In this document: positions 28,395 through 36,973 of the stretch, one piece after another
Layout: every line of letters starts with the position of its first letter
Numbering within the stretch: position 1 is the stretch's first letter
Source: Sphaerisporangium corydalis
GTDB taxonomy: Bacteria; Actinomycetota; Actinomycetes; Streptosporangiales; Streptosporangiaceae
Direction: 5' to 3'
DNA length: 64,000 nt
NCBI RefSeq assembly: GCF_025506355.1
Contig: NZ_JANZYP010000023.1
Coordinates: forward strand, 1-64,000
The notes under the pieces: generated by a model
Seen by the model: the letters and a program-made list of their open reading frames with translations, nothing else
Databases searched by the model: none
What the model was told of the DNA's origin: nothing
Program-made: the position numbers and the translations under genes

Positions 28395-30320
28395 TCACCC
28401 GGCCTGGGCGGGGACGAGCCTGTCGACGCGGACGGCCGCCGCCTTGAACTCGGCCGTCCCGGCGATGGGGCAGGTCGCCTCGATCGTGAGGGCGTTGGTG
28501 TCCACCTCGTCGGGGAAGTGCATGGTCATGAAGACCAGGCCGGGGCGCAGGCCGGGGTCGATGTGCACCGGCGCGACCACCGAGCCGCGCCGCGAGCTGA
28601 TCCTGGCCTTCTCGCCCTCGGCCAGCCCGAGCCGGGCCGCGTCCTCGGGGGAGAGCTGGACGCGTTCGCCCTGGCGCAGCGGGGAGGCGAACCCGGACGA
28701 CTGCACGCCGGTGTTGTAGGAGTCGAGCGTGCGGCCGGTGGTGAGGCGAAGAGGGTACTCCTCGTCGAGCAGGTCGACGGGGGGTGAGTGGCGCAGGACG
28801 GCGAACGGGGCGGCGGGGCCGCGCCGTGCCGGGTCGCTCTCCCACAGCCGCCCGTGCAGGAACGGGGGTTCCAGGCCGTCCTCCGAGGGGCACGGCCACT
28901 GGATGCCCTGGAGGTCGGCCAGCCTCTGGTAGGTCATCCCGGTGTGCGCGGGCGACAGCGCGCGGACCTCGTCCCACACCTGCTCGGCGCTGTCGTGGTT
29001 CCAGTCGTGGCCGAGGCGGCGGGCGAGGGCGCACAGGATCCAGATGTCGTCACGGGCCTCGCCCGGGGGAGTGATCGCCTGCCGCACGCGCTGCACCCGC
29101 CGCTCGCTGTTGGTGAACGTGCCGTCGCTCTCGCACCAGGCCGCGCCGGCGGGCAGCACGACGTCGGCCATCTGGGCGGTCTTGGTGAGGAAGATGTCCT
29201 GGACGACGAGGTGGTCGAGCATGCTCAGCCGTTTGACGCAGCTCAGCGAGTCGGCCTCGGACTGCACGGGGTTCTCGCCGATGAGGTAGCAGGTGGTGAC
29301 CTCGCCCTCGGCCATGGCCTCCAGCATCTCGGTGAGGTTCAGCCCGTACCTCGGCTGGATCGGCACCTGCCAGGCCCGCTCGAACCTGGCGCGGATCACC
29401 GGGTCGAGGATGTCCTGGAAGCCGGGCAGCCGGTTGGGGATGGCGCCCATGTCGCCGCCGCCCTGCACGTTGTTCTGGCCGCGCAGCGGCGACAGGCCCG
29501 AGCCGTACCGGCCGACGTGGCCGGTGAGCAGGGACAGGTTGATGAGCGCACGCACGTTGTCGGTCGCGTTGTGGTGCTCGGTGATGCCGAGGGTCCAGCA
29601 GAGCTGGGCGCGGTCGGCGCGGGCGTAGGTGTGGGCGAGCTCCCTGATCGCCTCGGCGGGCACCCCGGTCACCTGCTCGGCCGCGGTGAGCGTCCAGGGC
29701 TCCACGGACGCGGCGAACTCCTCGTAGCCGGTGGTGGCGCGCTCGATGAAGGCCGTGTTCCGCAGGCCGGCGTGGATGATCTCACGCGCGACCGCGTGGG
29801 CGAGCGGGATGTCGGTGCCGACGTTCAGCCCGAGCCACCGGTCGGCCCACTGGGCCGTGCCGGTGCGGCGGGGGTCGACGGCGAACATCCTGGCGCCCTT
29901 GTGCACGCCCTTGAGCACGTGGTGGAAGAAGATCGGGTGGGCGTCGCGCGCGGCCGACCCCCACAGGACGATGACGTCGGCGTCCTCGACCTCCTGGTAG
30001 GAGGAGGTGCCGCCGCCGCTGCCGAAGGCGGCCGACAGGCCGGCGACGCTCGGCGCGTGGCAGGTGCGGTTGCAGGAGTCGACGTTGTTGGTGCCGGCCA
30101 CGACGCGGGTGAACTTCTGCGCCACGTAGTTCATCTCGTTGGTGGAGCGTGCGCACGACAGCATGGCGAAGGCGTCGGGGCCGTGGCGGCCGATGTTGCG
30201 GCGGAAGCCCTCGGCGGCGCGGTCGAGCGCCTCCTCCCAGGTGGCCCGCCGCAGGACGCCGTCCTCGCGCACGAGGGGGTGGGTCAGCCGGTCGTAGTGC
30301 TCGGCTCGGTTCTTCTTCAC
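28395..30320 (-). CDS. formate dehydrogenase catalytic half, molybdopterin oxidoreductase (split)
   Basis: Mo/W-bis-MGD subunit of 641 residues that oxidises formate to CO2. The active-site segment SCNRTCHAPS puts Cys87 and His88 where family members have catalytic Cys/Sec-His. The domain continues through the cofactor-binding core (WGSAARDAHPIFFHH, GENPVQSEAD) to the MopB-type C-terminal domain. It lacks the N-terminal Fe-S region, including the Cys motif of the first cluster, which is encoded at 25511-26476. The GTG at 30320 follows GGAGG by 8 bases and an operator-like palindrome lies upstream, so this is the first gene of the fdh operon. Confidence 0.92.
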   Translation of the reverse strand: MKKNRAEHYDRLTHPLVREDGVLRRATWEEALDRAAEGFRRNIGRHGPDAFAMLSCARSTNEMNYVAQKFTRVVAGTNNVDSCNRTCHAPSVAGLSAAFGSGGGTSSYQEVEDADVIVLWGSAARDAHPIFFHHVLKGVHKGARMFAVDPRRTGTAQWADRWLGLNVGTDIPLAHAVAREIIHAGLRNTAFIERATTGYEEFAASVEPWTLTAAEQVTGVPAEAIRELAHTYARADRAQLCWTLGITEHHNATDNVRALINLSLLTGHVGRYGSGLSPLRGQNNVQGGGDMGAIPNRLPGFQDILDPVIRARFERAWQVPIQPRYGLNLTEMLEAMAEGEVTTCYLIGENPVQSEADSLSCVKRLSMLDHLVVQDIFLTKTAQMADVVLPAGAAWCESDGTFTNSERRVQRVRQAITPPGEARDDIWILCALARRLGHDWNHDSAEQVWDEVRALSPAHTGMTYQRLADLQGIQWPCPSEDGLEPPFLHGRLWESDPARRGPAAPFAVLRHSPPVDLLDEEYPLRLTTGRTLDSYNTGVQSSGFASPLRQGERVQLSPEDAARLGLAEGEKARISSRRGSVVAPVHIDPGLRPGLVFMTMHFPDEVDTNALTIEATCPIAGTAEFKAAAVRVDRLVPAQAG

Positions 30321-30349
30321 GGGCGTGTCCTCCGGGCGGGGTGGATCAG

Positions 30350-30381
30350 AGAATACCGTATGCAATCTACGGTATGTATTC
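30350..30381 (-). promoter_or_regulatory. operator site A and promoter of the fdh operon
   Basis: The top strand shows ATACCGTATGC (30353-30363) and TACGGTATG (30368-30376), an inverted pair matching the other sites of the region. A -10-like TATTCT reads on the minus strand at 30355-30350 inside the site, 30 bases before the GTG start, so a bound regulator would cover the promoter. Confidence 0.6.
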
Positions 30382-31371
30382 CTAGGACGCGGGCACAAGG
30401 TTGCGCCGCACCTGCTCGTCCAACAGGTCGGTCACCGCGTGGATCGAGCGCAGCGCGGGCACTTCGGTGCCGGTCAGGTCTGCCAGCTCGACCACCGCCG
30501 ACAGCAGGACGTCCAGCTCCAGCGGCTTGCCCTTCTCCAGGTCCTGGAGGGTGGAGGTCTTGTGCTCGCCGGCCCGCTCGGCCCCGGCGATGCGGCGCTC
30601 GATGGAGATGTTCGGGTCGCATCCGACCCGCCGGGCCACCTCGACCGTCTCGCGCATCATCGCCACGACCAGCTCCCGGGCACGGCGGTGCCGGCAGATG
30701 CCGGCCATGGTCGCCCGGGCCAGCGCGCTGATCGGGTTGAACGCGATGTTGCCCATCAGCTTGATCCAGATGTCCTGCCGCAGGTCGGGCTCGACCGGGC
30801 ACTTGAGCCCGCCCTCGATCATGGCCGCGCTGAAGTCGGCGCAGCGGCCGGACGGGGAGCCGTCGGGCTCGCCGATCGAGAAGCGCGTGCCCTCGAGGTG
30901 GCGGACCACGCCGGGGGCCTCGATCTCGGTGGCGGCGTAGACGACGCAGCCGATCGCGCGTTCCAGGGGGAGCGCGGCGGTGACCGCCCCGTCCGGGTCG
31001 ACGCTCTGGACGCGGTACCCCTCATAGGGGCCGGGCAGGCGGTGGAAGTACCACCAGGGGATGCCGTTCTGGGCGGCGACGATGGTGGTGGTCTCGTGGA
31101 GCAGGGGGCGGACCATCGGCCCGGCCGCCGCGTAGGCGTTGGCCTTCAGCCCGAGGAAGACGTGGTCGACCGGCCCGATCTCGCTCGGGTCGTCGGTGGC
31201 GTGGGGGTGGGCGGTGAAGTCGCCCCGGGGGCTCAGCACGCGCACACCGGACTCGCGCATGGCGGCGAGATGTGCCCCTCGGGCGACGAGATGCACCTCG
31301 GCGCCCGCCCTCTGCAGGGCGGCGCCCACGTACGCGCCGATGGCACCGGCGCCAAGAACAGCGACCTTCAT
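30382..31371 (-). CDS. PanE/ApbA-family reductase, candidate oxalyl-CoA reductase
   Basis: 329-residue NAD(P)-dependent reductase of the ketopantoate reductase family. It has the Rossmann motif GAGAIGAYVGAAL at the start, LKANAY with the first lysine and the IKLMGNIAFNP motif with catalytic Lys and Asn. By name it would make pantoate, but it sits between the formate dehydrogenase operon and an oxalate-CoA operon. In Methylobacterium extorquens the PanE2 protein of an oxalate cluster was shown to reduce oxalyl-CoA to glyoxylate. The same role here would feed the glyoxylate genes at 42964-46378. The family is sure; the substrate is inference. Confidence 0.85.
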   Translation of the reverse strand: MKVAVLGAGAIGAYVGAALQRAGAEVHLVARGAHLAAMRESGVRVLSPRGDFTAHPHATDDPSEIGPVDHVFLGLKANAYAAAGPMVRPLLHETTTIVAAQNGIPWWYFHRLPGPYEGYRVQSVDPDGAVTAALPLERAIGCVVYAATEIEAPGVVRHLEGTRFSIGEPDGSPSGRCADFSAAMIEGGLKCPVEPDLRQDIWIKLMGNIAFNPISALARATMAGICRHRRARELVVAMMRETVEVARRVGCDPNISIERRIAGAERAGEHKTSTLQDLEKGKPLELDVLLSAVVELADLTGTEVPALRSIHAVTDLLDEQVRRNLVPAS

Positions 31372-31398
31372 GAAGCAGCTCCGGTCTCGCGTCGATGA

Positions 31399-31421
31399 TT
31401 GTATTCGGTATACAGTATGGA
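31399..31421 (-). promoter_or_regulatory. operator site B upstream of the PanE-family gene
   Basis: TTCGGTATACAGTATGG (31404-31420) contains the core GGTATAC and the flank GTATGG found in the other sites. It is about 30 bases before the ATG at 31371. The stretch 31422-31554 to the next site has no gene. Confidence 0.55.
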
Positions 31422-31554
31422 AAAGTTCGGGTCAAGGATCCTGGCGGCGACCGGGCGCCGATCCCCTCGTGGGGCGGGCTTCGCGGTCACATCGGCGCGA
31501 GAGCCGCCGTGAATGGGTCTGGACAACACGTCGCGAGGGGGTTAACGATGGCTC

Positions 31555-31577
31555 TCATACGGTATGCAGTATGCACT
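31555..31577 (+). promoter_or_regulatory. operator site C upstream of the oxalate-CoA operon
   Basis: CATACGGTATGCAGTATGC (31556-31574) matches site F at most positions. It ends 20 bases before the ATG at 31595, so a repressor bound here would block the promoter or early transcription of the ThDP-frc-synthetase operon. Confidence 0.6.
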
Positions 31578-31594
31578 TTGAAAGGATGGACCCG

Positions 31595-33298
31595 ATGTCC
31601 CAAGCAGTGACCCAGCCCGCAGAGCCCGCCCCCGAGCGCATCTCGGGCGGTCACCTCGTGGCCAAGGCCCTGAAGGCTGAGGGCGTCGATGTGATCTTCA
31701 CGCTGTGCGGCGGCCACATCATCGACATCTACGACGGCTGCGTCGACGAGGGCATCGAGGTCATTGACGTGCGCCACGAGCAGGTGGCCGCGCACGCCGC
31801 CGACGGCTACGCGCGGATCACCGGCAAACCCGGGTGCGCGGTGGTGACGGCCGGCCCCGGCACCACCGACGCGGTCACGGGCGTGGCCAACGCCTTCAGG
31901 GCCGAGAGCCCCATGCTGCTGATCGGCGGGCAGGGCGCGCTCAGCCAGCACAAGATGGGCTCGCTGCAGGACCTCCCGCACGTCGACATGATGACGCCGA
32001 TCACCAAGTTCGCGGCGACGGTCCCCTCGACCGAGCGGGTGGCCGACCTGGTGTCCATGGCCTTCCGCGAGTGCTACCACGGCGCGCCGGGGCCGTCGTT
32101 CCTGGAGATCCCGCGCGACGTGCTAGACGCCACGGTCCCGCTCGACAAGGCGCGCATCCCCAAGGCGGGGCACTACCGCGCCTCCACGCGCCAGGCCGGC
32201 GACCCCGCCGCGATCGAGCGCCTCGGCGACCTCATCGCCCACTCCGAGAAGCCCTGCGTCCTGCTGGGCAGCCAGGTGTGGACGTGCAGGGCCACCGCCG
32301 ACGCCGTCGACTTCGTCCGCGCGCTCAACGTGCCGGCGTACATGAACGGCTCGGGCCGGGGCACGCTGCCGCCCGGCGACCCGCACCACTACCAGCTCTC
32401 CCGGCGGTACGCGTTCTCCAACGCGGATCTGATCATCATCGTGGGGACGCCCTTCGACTTCCGCATGGGCTACGGCAAGCGGCTGTCCGACGACGCGACC
32501 GTCGTGCAGGTCGACCTCGACTACCGCACCGTCGGCAAGAACCGCGACATCGACCTCGGCATCGTCGGCGACGCCGGCCTGGTGCTCGCGGGCGCGGCCG
32601 CCGCGGCGACCGGCAGGGAGGACAACGGCAGCGCCCGGCGCAAGAGGTGGATGGAGGAGCTGCGCGAGGTCGAGACCAAGGCGTTCGAGAAGCGGTTGCC
32701 CCGCCAGCTCTCCGGCTCCCGCCCGATCGACCCCTACCGGCTCGTCCACGAGATCAACGAGTTCCTCACCGAGGACACCATCTACATCGGCGACGGCGGC
32801 GACATCGTCACCTTCTCCGGCCAGGTCGTGCAGCCGAAGTCGCCGGGCCACTGGATGGACCCCGGCCCGCTCGGCACCCTCGGCGTCGGCGTGGCGTTCG
32901 CGATGGCGGCCAAGCACGCCCGCCCGGACAAGGACGTGGTCGCCCTGTTCGGCGACGGCGCCTTCAGCCTCACCGGCTGGGACTTCGAGACCATGGTCCG
33001 CTTCGACCTGCCGTTCATCGGCGTCGTCGGCAACAACTCCTCGATGAACCAGATCCGCTACGGCCAGGCCGCCAAGTACGGCGAGGCCAGGGGCCGGGTC
33101 GGCAACACCCTCGGCGACGTCAGGTACGACGAGTTCGCGCGCATGCTCGGCGGTCACGGCGAGGAGGTCCGCGACCCGGACGACATCCGTCCCGCGCTTG
33201 AGCGGGCCCGCGCGTCGGGCAAGCCGGCGCTGATCAACGTATGGATCGACCCGGACGTCTACGCCCCCGGGACCATGAACCAGACGATGTACAAGTAG
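31595..33298 (+). CDS. ThDP-dependent enzyme, candidate oxalyl-CoA decarboxylase
   Basis: 567-residue thiamine diphosphate enzyme of the acetolactate synthase/oxalyl-CoA decarboxylase superfamily. It shows the activating Glu62 in RHEQVAAHAADGY and the ThDP-Mg motif GDGAFSLTGWDFET...NN starting near residue 453. Length equals known oxalyl-CoA decarboxylases (~568), but the sequence is not close to the Oxalobacter enzyme as I recall it. Being the first gene before frc, the natural reaction is oxalyl-CoA to formyl-CoA and CO2. A 2-hydroxyacyl-CoA lyase or a synthase is possible. ATG 31595 lies 8 bases after AAAGGA. Confidence 0.75.
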   Translation: MSQAVTQPAEPAPERISGGHLVAKALKAEGVDVIFTLCGGHIIDIYDGCVDEGIEVIDVRHEQVAAHAADGYARITGKPGCAVVTAGPGTTDAVTGVANAFRAESPMLLIGGQGALSQHKMGSLQDLPHVDMMTPITKFAATVPSTERVADLVSMAFRECYHGAPGPSFLEIPRDVLDATVPLDKARIPKAGHYRASTRQAGDPAAIERLGDLIAHSEKPCVLLGSQVWTCRATADAVDFVRALNVPAYMNGSGRGTLPPGDPHHYQLSRRYAFSNADLIIIVGTPFDFRMGYGKRLSDDATVVQVDLDYRTVGKNRDIDLGIVGDAGLVLAGAAAAATGREDNGSARRKRWMEELREVETKAFEKRLPRQLSGSRPIDPYRLVHEINEFLTEDTIYIGDGGDIVTFSGQVVQPKSPGHWMDPGPLGTLGVGVAFAMAAKHARPDKDVVALFGDGAFSLTGWDFETMVRFDLPFIGVVGNNSSMNQIRYGQAAKYGEARGRVGNTLGDVRYDEFARMLGGHGEEVRDPDDIRPALERARASGKPALINVWIDPDVYAPGTMNQTMYK

Positions 33299-33310
33299 GG
33301 AAACCAGGAG

Positions 33311-34537
33311 ATGAGCAGAGCACTCGAAGGCGTGCGCGTCCTCGACATGACCCACGTGCAGTCCGGTCCGTCCTGCACCCAGATCCTCGGCTGGCTCGGC
33401 GCCGACGTCGTCAAGCTCGAGTCGCCCTCGGGCGACGTCACCCGCGGGCAGCTCCGCGACGTGCCGGGCGTGGACAGCCTCTATTTCACGATGCTCAACT
33501 GCAACAAGAAGAGCATCACGCTCAACATGAAGAGCGAGCGCGGCAAGGAGATGTTCACCGGGCTGGTCCGCGAGGCGGACGTCCTGGTGGAGAACTTCGG
33601 CCCCGGCGCGGTGGACCGCATGGGCTTCACCTGGGAGCGGCTGCGCGAGCTCAACCCCCGCCTGGTCTACGCGTCGATCAAGGGGTTCGGCCCCGGCCGG
33701 TACGCCGACTTCAAGGCCTACGAGGTGGTCGCCCAGGCCATGGGCGGCTCCATGAGCACCACCGGCTTCGAGGACGGCCCGCCGCTGGCGACCGGCGCCC
33801 AGATCGGCGACTCCGGCACCGGCGTGCACACCGTGGCGGGCATCCTCGCCGCCCTCTACCAGCGCGAGCACACCGGCCGGGGGCAGCGCGTCCAGGTGGC
33901 CATGCAGCACGCCGTGCTGAACCTGTGCCGCGTCAAGCTGCGCGACCAGCAGCGGCTGTCGCACGGCGCGCTGGCCGAGTACCCCAACCGCACGTTCGCC
34001 GAGGAGGTGCCCCGGTCGGGCAACGCCTCGGGCGGCGGCCAGCCGGGCTGGGCGGTCAAGTGCGCCCCCGGCGGCCCGAACGACTACATCTACGTGATCG
34101 TGCAGCCGCCCGGCTGGCGGCCGATCGCCCAGATCATCGGGCGTCCCGAGCTGGCGGAGGACCCCGAGTGGGCCACGCCCGAGGCCCGGCTGTCCAAGCT
34201 CGACAAGATGTTCCAGCTCATCGAGGAGTGGACGAGCCTGCACGGCAAGTGGGCGGTGCTCGACGCGCTCAACGCCGAGAACATCCCGTGCGGCCCGATC
34301 CTGTCGACCAAGGAGCTCATCGAGGACGAGACGCTCAGGAGCCAGGGCGTGATCGTCGACGTGGAGCACCCCGAGCGCGGGAGGTTCACCACGGTCGGCA
34401 GCCCCATCCAGCTCTCGGACTCCCCGGTCACCGTCACCACCCCGCCCCTGCTGGGCGAGCACAACGCCGAGGTCTACGCGGGACTCGGCCTGTCCGCCGG
34501 CGACCTCGCGGAGCTGCGACAGAACGGAGTGATCTGA
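33311..34537 (+). CDS. frc: formyl-CoA:oxalate CoA-transferase
   Basis: Class III CoA-transferase moving CoA from formyl-CoA (or succinyl-CoA) to oxalate. The 408 residues match Frc strongly at [46 protein letters not shown], the glycine loop [11 protein letters not shown] and IPCGPI. Asp167 in GDSGTG corresponds to the catalytic Asp169 of the Oxalobacter enzyme. It begins 12 bases after the ThDP gene and stops directly at the ATG of the next gene. This is the best evidence that the cluster handles oxalate. Confidence 0.92.
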   Translation: MSRALEGVRVLDMTHVQSGPSCTQILGWLGADVVKLESPSGDVTRGQLRDVPGVDSLYFTMLNCNKKSITLNMKSERGKEMFTGLVREADVLVENFGPGAVDRMGFTWERLRELNPRLVYASIKGFGPGRYADFKAYEVVAQAMGGSMSTTGFEDGPPLATGAQIGDSGTGVHTVAGILAALYQREHTGRGQRVQVAMQHAVLNLCRVKLRDQQRLSHGALAEYPNRTFAEEVPRSGNASGGGQPGWAVKCAPGGPNDYIYVIVQPPGWRPIAQIIGRPELAEDPEWATPEARLSKLDKMFQLIEEWTSLHGKWAVLDALNAENIPCGPILSTKELIEDETLRSQGVIVDVEHPERGRFTTVGSPIQLSDSPVTVTTPPLLGEHNAEVYAGLGLSAGDLAELRQNGVI

Positions 34538-36670
34538 ATGGCCGGTAGCGGTGACACGGTCCGCGAGGTCCTGGACAAGGCCCGGGCCGAGGGCCGTACG
34601 GCGCTGACGGCCCCCGAGGGCAGGAAGATCTGCGAGGCGTACGGCATCGTCACCCCCGGGGAGGGCCTGGCCACCACGGCGGACGAGGCGCTGGCCATCG
34701 CGGCCGGCATCGGGTTCCCGGTCGTGATGAAGATCGTCTCCCCGGACATCCTGCACAAGACCGAGGCCGGCGGCGTCATCGTCGGGCTGCGCACGCCCGA
34801 GGAGGTGCGCGCGGGCTACGACCAGATCATGGCCGCGGCCGGCGCCTACGACGCCGACGCGGCGATCGACGGCGTCCAGGTGCAGCGCATGATCGGCGCC
34901 GGGCACGAGGTGATCATCGGCGCGGTCACCGACCCGACGTTCGGCAAGATCGTGGCCTTCGGCCTCGGCGGCGTGCTGGTGGAGGTGCTCAAGGACGTGA
35001 CCTTCCGGCTGGCGCCGCTCACGCGCGGCGAGGCCCTCGGGATGCTGGACGACATCAAGGCGGCCGAGGTCCTGCGCGGGGTGCGCGGCGCCGAGGCGGC
35101 CGACCGGGAGGCGCTGGCCGCGATGATCGAACGGGTCGGCGCGCTCGTCGCCGACTTCCCGGAGATCTCCGAGGTCGACCTCAACCCCGTATTCGCGAGC
35201 GCGTCAGGGGCGACGGCCGCCGACGTGCGCGTCCTGCTCGACCCCGAGCCCGTGCGGCCGGTGGAGCGGCTCTCGCGCACCGAGATCCTCGCCTCGATGA
35301 ACCGCATCTTCAAGCCGAGGTCGGTCGCGGTGATCGGCGCGTCGGCCGAGACCGGCAAGATCGGGAACTCGGTGATGCGCAACCTCCTCGACGGCGGCTA
35401 CCGGGGCCAGGTCTTCCCGATCAACCCCAAGGCGTCCGGCATCATGGGCCTGCCCGCCTACGCGAGCATCGCCGACGTGCCGTTCGAGGTGGACGTCGCG
35501 GTGTTCGCGATCCCGGCGAAGTTCGTGGCCGCCGCCCTGGAGGAGGCGGGCGCCAAGGGCGTGGCCGGAGCCATCATGATCCCCTCAGGTTTCGCCGAGA
35601 CCGGCAACCACGAGGGCCAGGCCGAGATCGTCGAGATCGCCCGCCGGCACGGCACGCGGCTGCTCGGGCCCAACATCTACGGCTATTACTACACGCCGGA
35701 GAACCTCTGTGCGACGTTCTGCACGCCCTACGACGTGAAGGGCGGCGTGGCGCTCACCTCCCAGAGCGGCGGCATCGGCATGGCCATCCTCGGCTTCAGC
35801 CGCACCACCAAGATGGGCGTGTCGGCGATCGTCGGCGTGGGCAACAAGGCCGACATCGACGAGGACGACCTGCTCACCTTCTTCGAGCAGGACGAGAACA
35901 CCCACTGCGTGGCCATGCACATGGAGGACCTCAAGGACGGGCGCGGCTTCGTCGAGGCCGCGCGGCGCGTCTCACGCCACAAGCCGGTGATCGTGCTCAA
36001 GGCCGGGCGCACCGCCATGGGCGCCCGCGCGGCGGGCTCGCACACCGGCGCACTCGCCGGCGACGACAAGGTGTACGACGACATCCTGCGCCAGGCGGGG
36101 GTCGTCCGGGCGCCCGGGCTGAACGACATGCTGGAGTACGCGCGCTCCCTTCCGCTGATGCCCACCCCCCAAGGGGAGAACGTCGTCATCATCACGGGCG
36201 CGGGCGGCTCGGGGGTGCTGCTGTCCGACGCCTGCGTCGACAACGGGCTGACCCTCATGGAGATCCCGGAGGACCTCGACCAGGCATTCCGGGCGTACAT
36301 CCCCCCGTTCGGCGCGGCCGGCAACCCGATCGACATCACCGGCGGCGAGCCCCCGAGCACCTACGCCAACACCGTCAGGCTGGGGCTGTCCGACCCCCGG
36401 ATCCACGCGCTGGTACTCGGCTACTGGCACACGATCGTCACCCCGCCGATGGTCTTCGCCGAGCTGATCGCCCGCGTGGTGGCCGAGGAGCGGGCCAAGG
36501 GCAACGAGAAGCCCGTGGTCGCCTCGCTGGCCGGGGACACCGAGGTCGAGGAGGCCTGCGCCTACCTGTTCGACCACGGCGTCGTGGCCTACCCCTACAC
36601 GACCGAGAAGCCCGTCGCCGTGCTCGGCGCCAAGTACCGCTGGGCCAGGGCGGCGGGCCTGCTCGGCTGA
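34538..36670 (+). CDS. NDP-forming acyl-CoA synthetase, beta-alpha fusion
   Basis: 710-residue acetate-CoA ligase (ADP-forming) type enzyme. The ATP-grasp part comes first (about 1-240, HKTEAGG with His73) and the CoA-binding and ligase part second (from about 255, SVAVIGAS; phospho-His502 in SHTGALAG). These enzymes make acyl-CoA from acid, ATP and CoA. Abutting frc, it could make oxalyl-CoA or prime the pathway with another acyl-CoA, or recover ATP from acyl-CoA. The natural acid is unknown. The adenine of its ATG directly follows the frc stop. Confidence 0.85.
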   Translation: MAGSGDTVREVLDKARAEGRTALTAPEGRKICEAYGIVTPGEGLATTADEALAIAAGIGFPVVMKIVSPDILHKTEAGGVIVGLRTPEEVRAGYDQIMAAAGAYDADAAIDGVQVQRMIGAGHEVIIGAVTDPTFGKIVAFGLGGVLVEVLKDVTFRLAPLTRGEALGMLDDIKAAEVLRGVRGAEAADREALAAMIERVGALVADFPEISEVDLNPVFASASGATAADVRVLLDPEPVRPVERLSRTEILASMNRIFKPRSVAVIGASAETGKIGNSVMRNLLDGGYRGQVFPINPKASGIMGLPAYASIADVPFEVDVAVFAIPAKFVAAALEEAGAKGVAGAIMIPSGFAETGNHEGQAEIVEIARRHGTRLLGPNIYGYYYTPENLCATFCTPYDVKGGVALTSQSGGIGMAILGFSRTTKMGVSAIVGVGNKADIDEDDLLTFFEQDENTHCVAMHMEDLKDGRGFVEAARRVSRHKPVIVLKAGRTAMGARAAGSHTGALAGDDKVYDDILRQAGVVRAPGLNDMLEYARSLPLMPTPQGENVVIITGAGGSGVLLSDACVDNGLTLMEIPEDLDQAFRAYIPPFGAAGNPIDITGGEPPSTYANTVRLGLSDPRIHALVLGYWHTIVTPPMVFAELIARVVAEERAKGNEKPVVASLAGDTEVEEACAYLFDHGVVAYPYTTEKPVAVLGAKYRWARAAGLLG

Positions 36671-36973
36671 ACCCCCGGAAGGCGCCGGGCGGAAGGTCCG
36701 CCCGGCCGGGCCCGGAGAGTACCGGGCGGTGGGCCTTCTGGCCGGTCCACCGCCCTCCCGCCCTCCGCGCCGCCTTCCGCGCACCAGATCGACCGCGTCC
36801 GCACCGCCCCGTGCGGGGCGGGAAAGGAGGCCCGTATGTCCACGTGCACATGATCATCCCCCCGGTCGCGTGACCGGGGGAGAGGTCGCCGGTCGCGGTC
36901 AGCCGCGCCGGCCGGGATCGACAGGACGCCGGGGGACAGGGAGCAATGGTCAGCGCCGAGGAAAGCAGTTCAC
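36671..36973. other. 303-base intergenic region with hairpins
   Basis: No gene is supported. The stretch holds a terminator (36684-36706), a CCGGGC repeat, and a 9-base stem CCCCCGGTC-GCGT-GACCGGGGG (36859-36880) in the leader of the antiporter gene. No copy of the oxalate-region operator was seen here, so the antiporter may have its own control. Confidence 0.6.
36684..36706 (+). terminator. terminator after the acyl-CoA synthetase gene
   Basis: A perfect 10-base stem, GCCGGGCGGA with TCCGCCCGGC, and an AGG loop lie 13 bases after the stop codon. Confidence 0.7.

Noticed and set aside
28788-30731. Plus-strand open frame of 647 codons over the formate dehydrogenase genes
   Set aside because: Antisense shadow of the catalytic subunit, with no motif and no ribosome binding site.
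30382-31371. Simple call as the pantothenate enzyme 2-dehydropantoate 2-reductase
   Set aside because: Family is right, but position, shared operator and the known PanE2 precedent make a pathway role in oxalate use more likely.
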